A program made the translations under genes and the position numbers. Shown here one piece after another: positions 22,586-24,932 of a stretch of 24,932 nt of DNA (the stretch's first letter is position 1; every line of letters starts with the position of its first letter). Below the pieces are notes generated by a model. It was not told the DNA's origin and did not search any database. It saw only the letters and a program-made list of their open reading frames with translations. This DNA comes from a virus. The stretch spans positions 1-24,932 of the IMG/VR virus record IMGVR_UViG_3300042350_002613, one strand, 5' to 3'.

Positions 22586-22921
22586 ATGGAAAGAGAATAT
22601 CCGAGATACGCATCTGGAAAAAATATCCAAATCAAGATGACACCACAGATGGCAACTATGGGATGTGATTATCATCACCTCGTTCGTGCCTTTGGACAAC
22701 CATCATTTAGTTCAGATGCAGGTGATGAGTTTGATGGCATTGAAAAGTGTGCTTGGCACATTGAATTTGAAACAGGAGAACGTGTCCGTATATCTGATGT
22801 ACGTCCTTTTGGTATGGATGACAGTGTTACGAAAACAAAAGAATGGCGAGTAAACACACTCAGTCAAACTGCCTACGAATGGATTAAGCAAATTATCCGT
22901 GATTCAAATCCAAATGGGTGA
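22586..22921 (+). CDS. Conserved hypothetical phage protein
   Basis: 111 residues from ATG 22586, with AAAGGA at 22573-22578. It begins REYPRYASGKNIQIKMTPQM and contains WHIEFETGERVRISDVRPFG and WRVNTLSQTAYEWIKQII. The density of conserved-looking aromatic and charged residues and my recall of similar phage proteins suggest a compact folded domain. No catalytic site or domain name is known to me. Confidence 0.75.
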   Translation: MEREYPRYASGKNIQIKMTPQMATMGCDYHHLVRAFGQPSFSSDAGDEFDGIEKCAWHIEFETGERVRISDVRPFGMDDSVTKTKEWRVNTLSQTAYEWIKQIIRDSNPNG

Positions 22922-22924
22922 TAA

Positions 22925-23572
22925 ATGATACAACCAATAGTTCTGTATAGTTCAAATCACAACATTCTACGAACAAAGACAAAGCAATCCAATATTCAAA
23001 ATGACCGAGAAAACTTGGAAAAATTAATCCAAGATATGAAAGACACTCTCGAATCGGTTGGTGGTCTTGGTCTTGCCGCTAATCAACTTGGAAGAGACGA
23101 ATCAGTTTGTCTTGTAAAGTTGGATAACAATATCATAACGATGATAAATCCACAGATAGTAAGTAGTAGTGGAGAAAAGAAAACATCAATCGAAGGTTGT
23201 CTTTCACTTCCTGATATTACTTCAAAGGTAGAACGTGATGAAACAATATCGGTAAAGTTTATCAATCCAGATACCGAATGGTCTGAACAAGAAATGGAAA
23301 TTGATTTTCCAAACTCTGTTATTGTTCAACACGAAGTAGACCATCTAAACGGTAAGTTGATGATTGATTATTTAACTCCACTACAAAAGAACTTAATAAA
23401 CACCAAACTGAAAAAGGTTTCTCGTGGAAATGCGGATATTAATTATGTTGGAATGGTTTGGCGAGACTCCCAACGGAGTTGGTCTTTGGTTGGCACAATG
23501 GTAAAATTGATGGAATTTTATTCACAACATCAAGAAAAAGAAGAAAATAAAGAGGTGACTACTGAAAAATAA
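22925..23572 (+). CDS. def: Peptide deformylase
   Basis: 215 residues. All three metal-site motifs are present: GLGLAANQ (47-54), EGCLSLP with Cys92 (90-96), and HEVDH (136-140) with catalytic Glu137. The enzyme removes the formyl group from new proteins. Phage versions are usually short (about 130-150 residues); this one has about 60 residues after the core, including NYVGMVWRDSQRSWSLVG and a charged, glutamate/lysine-rich end. Phage deformylases are thought to support host translation during infection. It is the last gene before the structural gene's leader. Confidence 0.93.
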   Translation: MIQPIVLYSSNHNILRTKTKQSNIQNDRENLEKLIQDMKDTLESVGGLGLAANQLGRDESVCLVKLDNNIITMINPQIVSSSGEKKTSIEGCLSLPDITSKVERDETISVKFINPDTEWSEQEMEIDFPNSVIVQHEVDHLNGKLMIDYLTPLQKNLINTKLKKVSRGNADINYVGMVWRDSQRSWSLVGTMVKLMEFYSQHQEKEENKEVTTEK

Positions 23573-23583
23573 TTCGTAGACAC

Positions 23584-23591
23584 ATATTTAT
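23584..23591 (+). promoter_or_regulatory. ATATTTAT octamer (site 4)
   Basis: The octamer lies 60 bases before the start of the signal-peptide protein, in the only gap between deformylase and that gene. No well-spaced sigma70 boxes were found here. With a start 6-9 bases downstream, the leader would be about 50 bases and begin just before the hairpin at 23605-23639. Confidence 0.5.
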
Positions 23592-23604
23592 CTGTAATTG
23601 GTTT

Positions 23605-23639
23605 CGGAAAGTTTTGTTGTTTTATATCACAACTTTTCG
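23605..23639 (+). other. Leader hairpin ahead of the structural-gene ribosome site
   Basis: A 9-bp stem (23605-23613 with 23631-23639, one G-U pair) closes a 17-base loop. Its last base is the first base of GAGG (23639-23642), seven to eight bases before ATG 23651. No T-run follows, so it is not a terminator. It could protect the 5' end or control access to the ribosome site. Confidence 0.55.
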
Positions 23640-23650
23640 AGGAAATACAG

Positions 23651-24932
23651 ATGAAAAAATTTATACTCGCCCTTGGCTTATTAGTTTCAACAATTACAGG
23701 GGCAGTAGCCCAAAATGGTTTAGGAGAGGTGTTACCGGCACCAGATGCTTCTAAACCATACGTGCTTGTAGACACGTCGTTTATCGTAGGTTCTTATCTT
23801 CAAGGTTCAACAACCTTATATCTCCACTACAATTACACCGGCACAGACAAAGTAAAGGCTATCCAAACTCGTATCTATTTTGATACAGCAGCTTTTTCTG
23901 GTGTAACTGCAACTACTGGCCCAACTATCGAAAATGAATCGGTTTACTTCCGTTCAAACAGAGTTGCAAACTATCTCACACTCACAGTATCTTATACGGG
24001 AAACAATGGAAACTGGTCATTCCCTTCTGGTGCTTGGGTGAAGTTGGTCTTCACACACGGCCCACGTTTCTATGATGTTGACCCTGACTCAATCAAACTC
24101 ATCGGTACACCGTCATACTCTAACAGAGCAACAATCAACAGTGGTACTGACGTAACATTGGGTATGGTAAACTATGGTGGAAGATTTATTCGTCCTCCGT
24201 TTGTCATGCCTCTTTATGTTTTCAACCAAGATGATTCTCCACTCGGTGATGTGAAGGTTCAATTCTTCCATCGTAAAAAGGCAAATACTGCCGCTAACTG
24301 GGATTCAGTTGCAACATATCTCACAGATTCAGCAACAGGCAAAGTAACACTTCGTACAAACGTTGATACATCTATCTCTTTTGTAAGAATTCGTATCAAT
24401 GGTGATACCGCAAAAGCTGGTGATGCTGTAAACGTAACAGACGCTTACAAGATAAATGAAGTTGTTCTTGAAACAGATACCCTTTCAAAATTCCAATACT
24501 TTGCAGCTGACATCAACAAGAATAACATCTATACAATATCAGATGCGTTTCTTGTATTCAATCGTATAGCTCAAAGTGCTACTTTTTGGAATGACTTTTT
24601 ACCAGGAACAAAAGACCTGATGTTATTCCGTGTTGGTGAAAAGCAATCAATCTATGCCGCACCTGGCACAAACTTCACAACAACAATTACACCAACACAC
24701 GATATGGTTGACACACTCAATGGTGAGGATAGTGTTGCATATTGGGGTGTTCTTCTTGGTGATGCAAACGGAACAGGTCTTACAAACATCGGAATGATTG
24801 TTGGCAAGAATACAGATGACATCGAATCACCTGAGTACGTTCGTGATGCCCGTGTTTCATATGACAAGGCAAAAGAAAAGGTATCGTTTGAATTACCACG
24901 TCTAACTATATCAGCTGAATCAGAAGTAACTC
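23651..24932 (+). CDS. Exported or virion protein with dockerin-like loops (partial)
   Basis: The frame is open for 427 codons and runs off the right edge. A signal peptide is clear: KK, a hydrophobic stretch (FILALGLLVSTITG) and AVA before Gln21. After it comes a beta-rich region (about 38-165) with strands like those of cohesin-type domains, then a second beta region. Residues 287-298 (DINKNNIYTISD) have the D-x-N-x-N...D spacing of a dockerin or EF-hand calcium loop; a weaker second loop starts at 371 (DANGTG). Secreted adhesins and some phage virion proteins look like this. Family assignment is by shape, not by a recognised homologue. Codon use appears more GC-balanced than in the glycan cluster. 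Confidence 0.75.
   Translation, partial: MKKFILALGLLVSTITGAVAQNGLGEVLPAPDASKPYVLVDTSFIVGSYLQGSTTLYLHYNYTGTDKVKAIQTRIYFDTAAFSGVTATTGPTIENESVYFRSNRVANYLTLTVSYTGNNGNWSFPSGAWVKLVFTHGPRFYDVDPDSIKLIGTPSYSNRATINSGTDVTLGMVNYGGRFIRPPFVMPLYVFNQDDSPLGDVKVQFFHRKKANTAANWDSVATYLTDSATGKVTLRTNVDTSISFVRIRINGDTAKAGDAVNVTDAYKINEVVLETDTLSKFQYFAADINKNNIYTISDAFLVFNRIAQSATFWNDFLPGTKDLMLFRVGEKQSIYAAPGTNFTTTITPTHDMVDTLNGEDSVAYWGVLLGDANGTGLTNIGMIVGKNTDDIESPEYVRDARVSYDKAKEKVSFELPRLTISAESEVT

Noticed and set aside
23605-23639. Hairpin as a terminator for the deformylase operon.
   Set aside because: No T-run follows the right arm; instead a ribosome site and start codon follow at once.

Overview
The window reads as part of a large tailed-phage (T4-type myovirus) genome, or a close uncultured relative. 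Genes are packed tightly, all lie on the + strand, and many overlap by ATGA. The T4-style sliding-clamp loader pair (gp44-like and gp62-like) is present, followed by short conserved phage genes and, at the right edge, what looks like a virion or exported structural protein. The host cannot be named. The only weak hint is a signal peptide ending Ala-Val-Ala before Gln, a pattern common in Bacteroidota and relatives. No tRNA, rRNA, insertion sequence or CRISPR array was seen, and no stretch above about 100 bases lacks a gene.

Layout. (1) 2-160: tail of an unidentified gene and a UUCG-loop terminator. (2) 161-4961: a replication and nucleotide operon behind a sigma70-type promoter: clamp loader ATPase, DNA methyltransferase, zinc ribbon, clamp loader small subunit, a DUF1599/Nmad1-like protein, a Cas4/RecB-like Fe-S nuclease and an IMP dehydrogenase/GMP reductase-family enzyme. 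(3) 4950-19251: a run of 17 genes for glycan synthesis behind a composite promoter region: two GT4 enzymes, two GT2 enzymes, a beta-1,4-galactosyltransferase-like GT7, a GT9-like enzyme, four less typical transferases, three methyltransferases, a DUF6165 protein, a HAD phosphatase-nucleotidyltransferase fusion, a sugar epimerase and a short UDP-sugar dehydrogenase. (4) 19252-23572: small conserved phage genes (ferritin-like DUF5856, a Cys-rich 62-residue protein, Nudix hydrolase, an acidic protein, a small membrane protein, an FmdB-like zinc ribbon, peptide deformylase). (5) 23573-24932: a short leader with a hairpin, then the start of a long protein with a signal peptide and dockerin-like loops.

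How the parts work together (inference). Region 2 loads the clamp and handles DNA and nucleotides. Region 3 could activate, interconvert and oxidise sugars, assemble them into a methylated oligosaccharide, and attach it to virion proteins, DNA or the host surface. Region 5 begins the structural genes.

Two recurring short DNA elements stand out in the gaps between genes: four sigma70-like promoters sharing TATATT at exactly 17-base spacing (two of them 27/31 identical), and the octamer ATATTTAT, which I found only in four gene gaps. Together they look like two classes of phage promoter.
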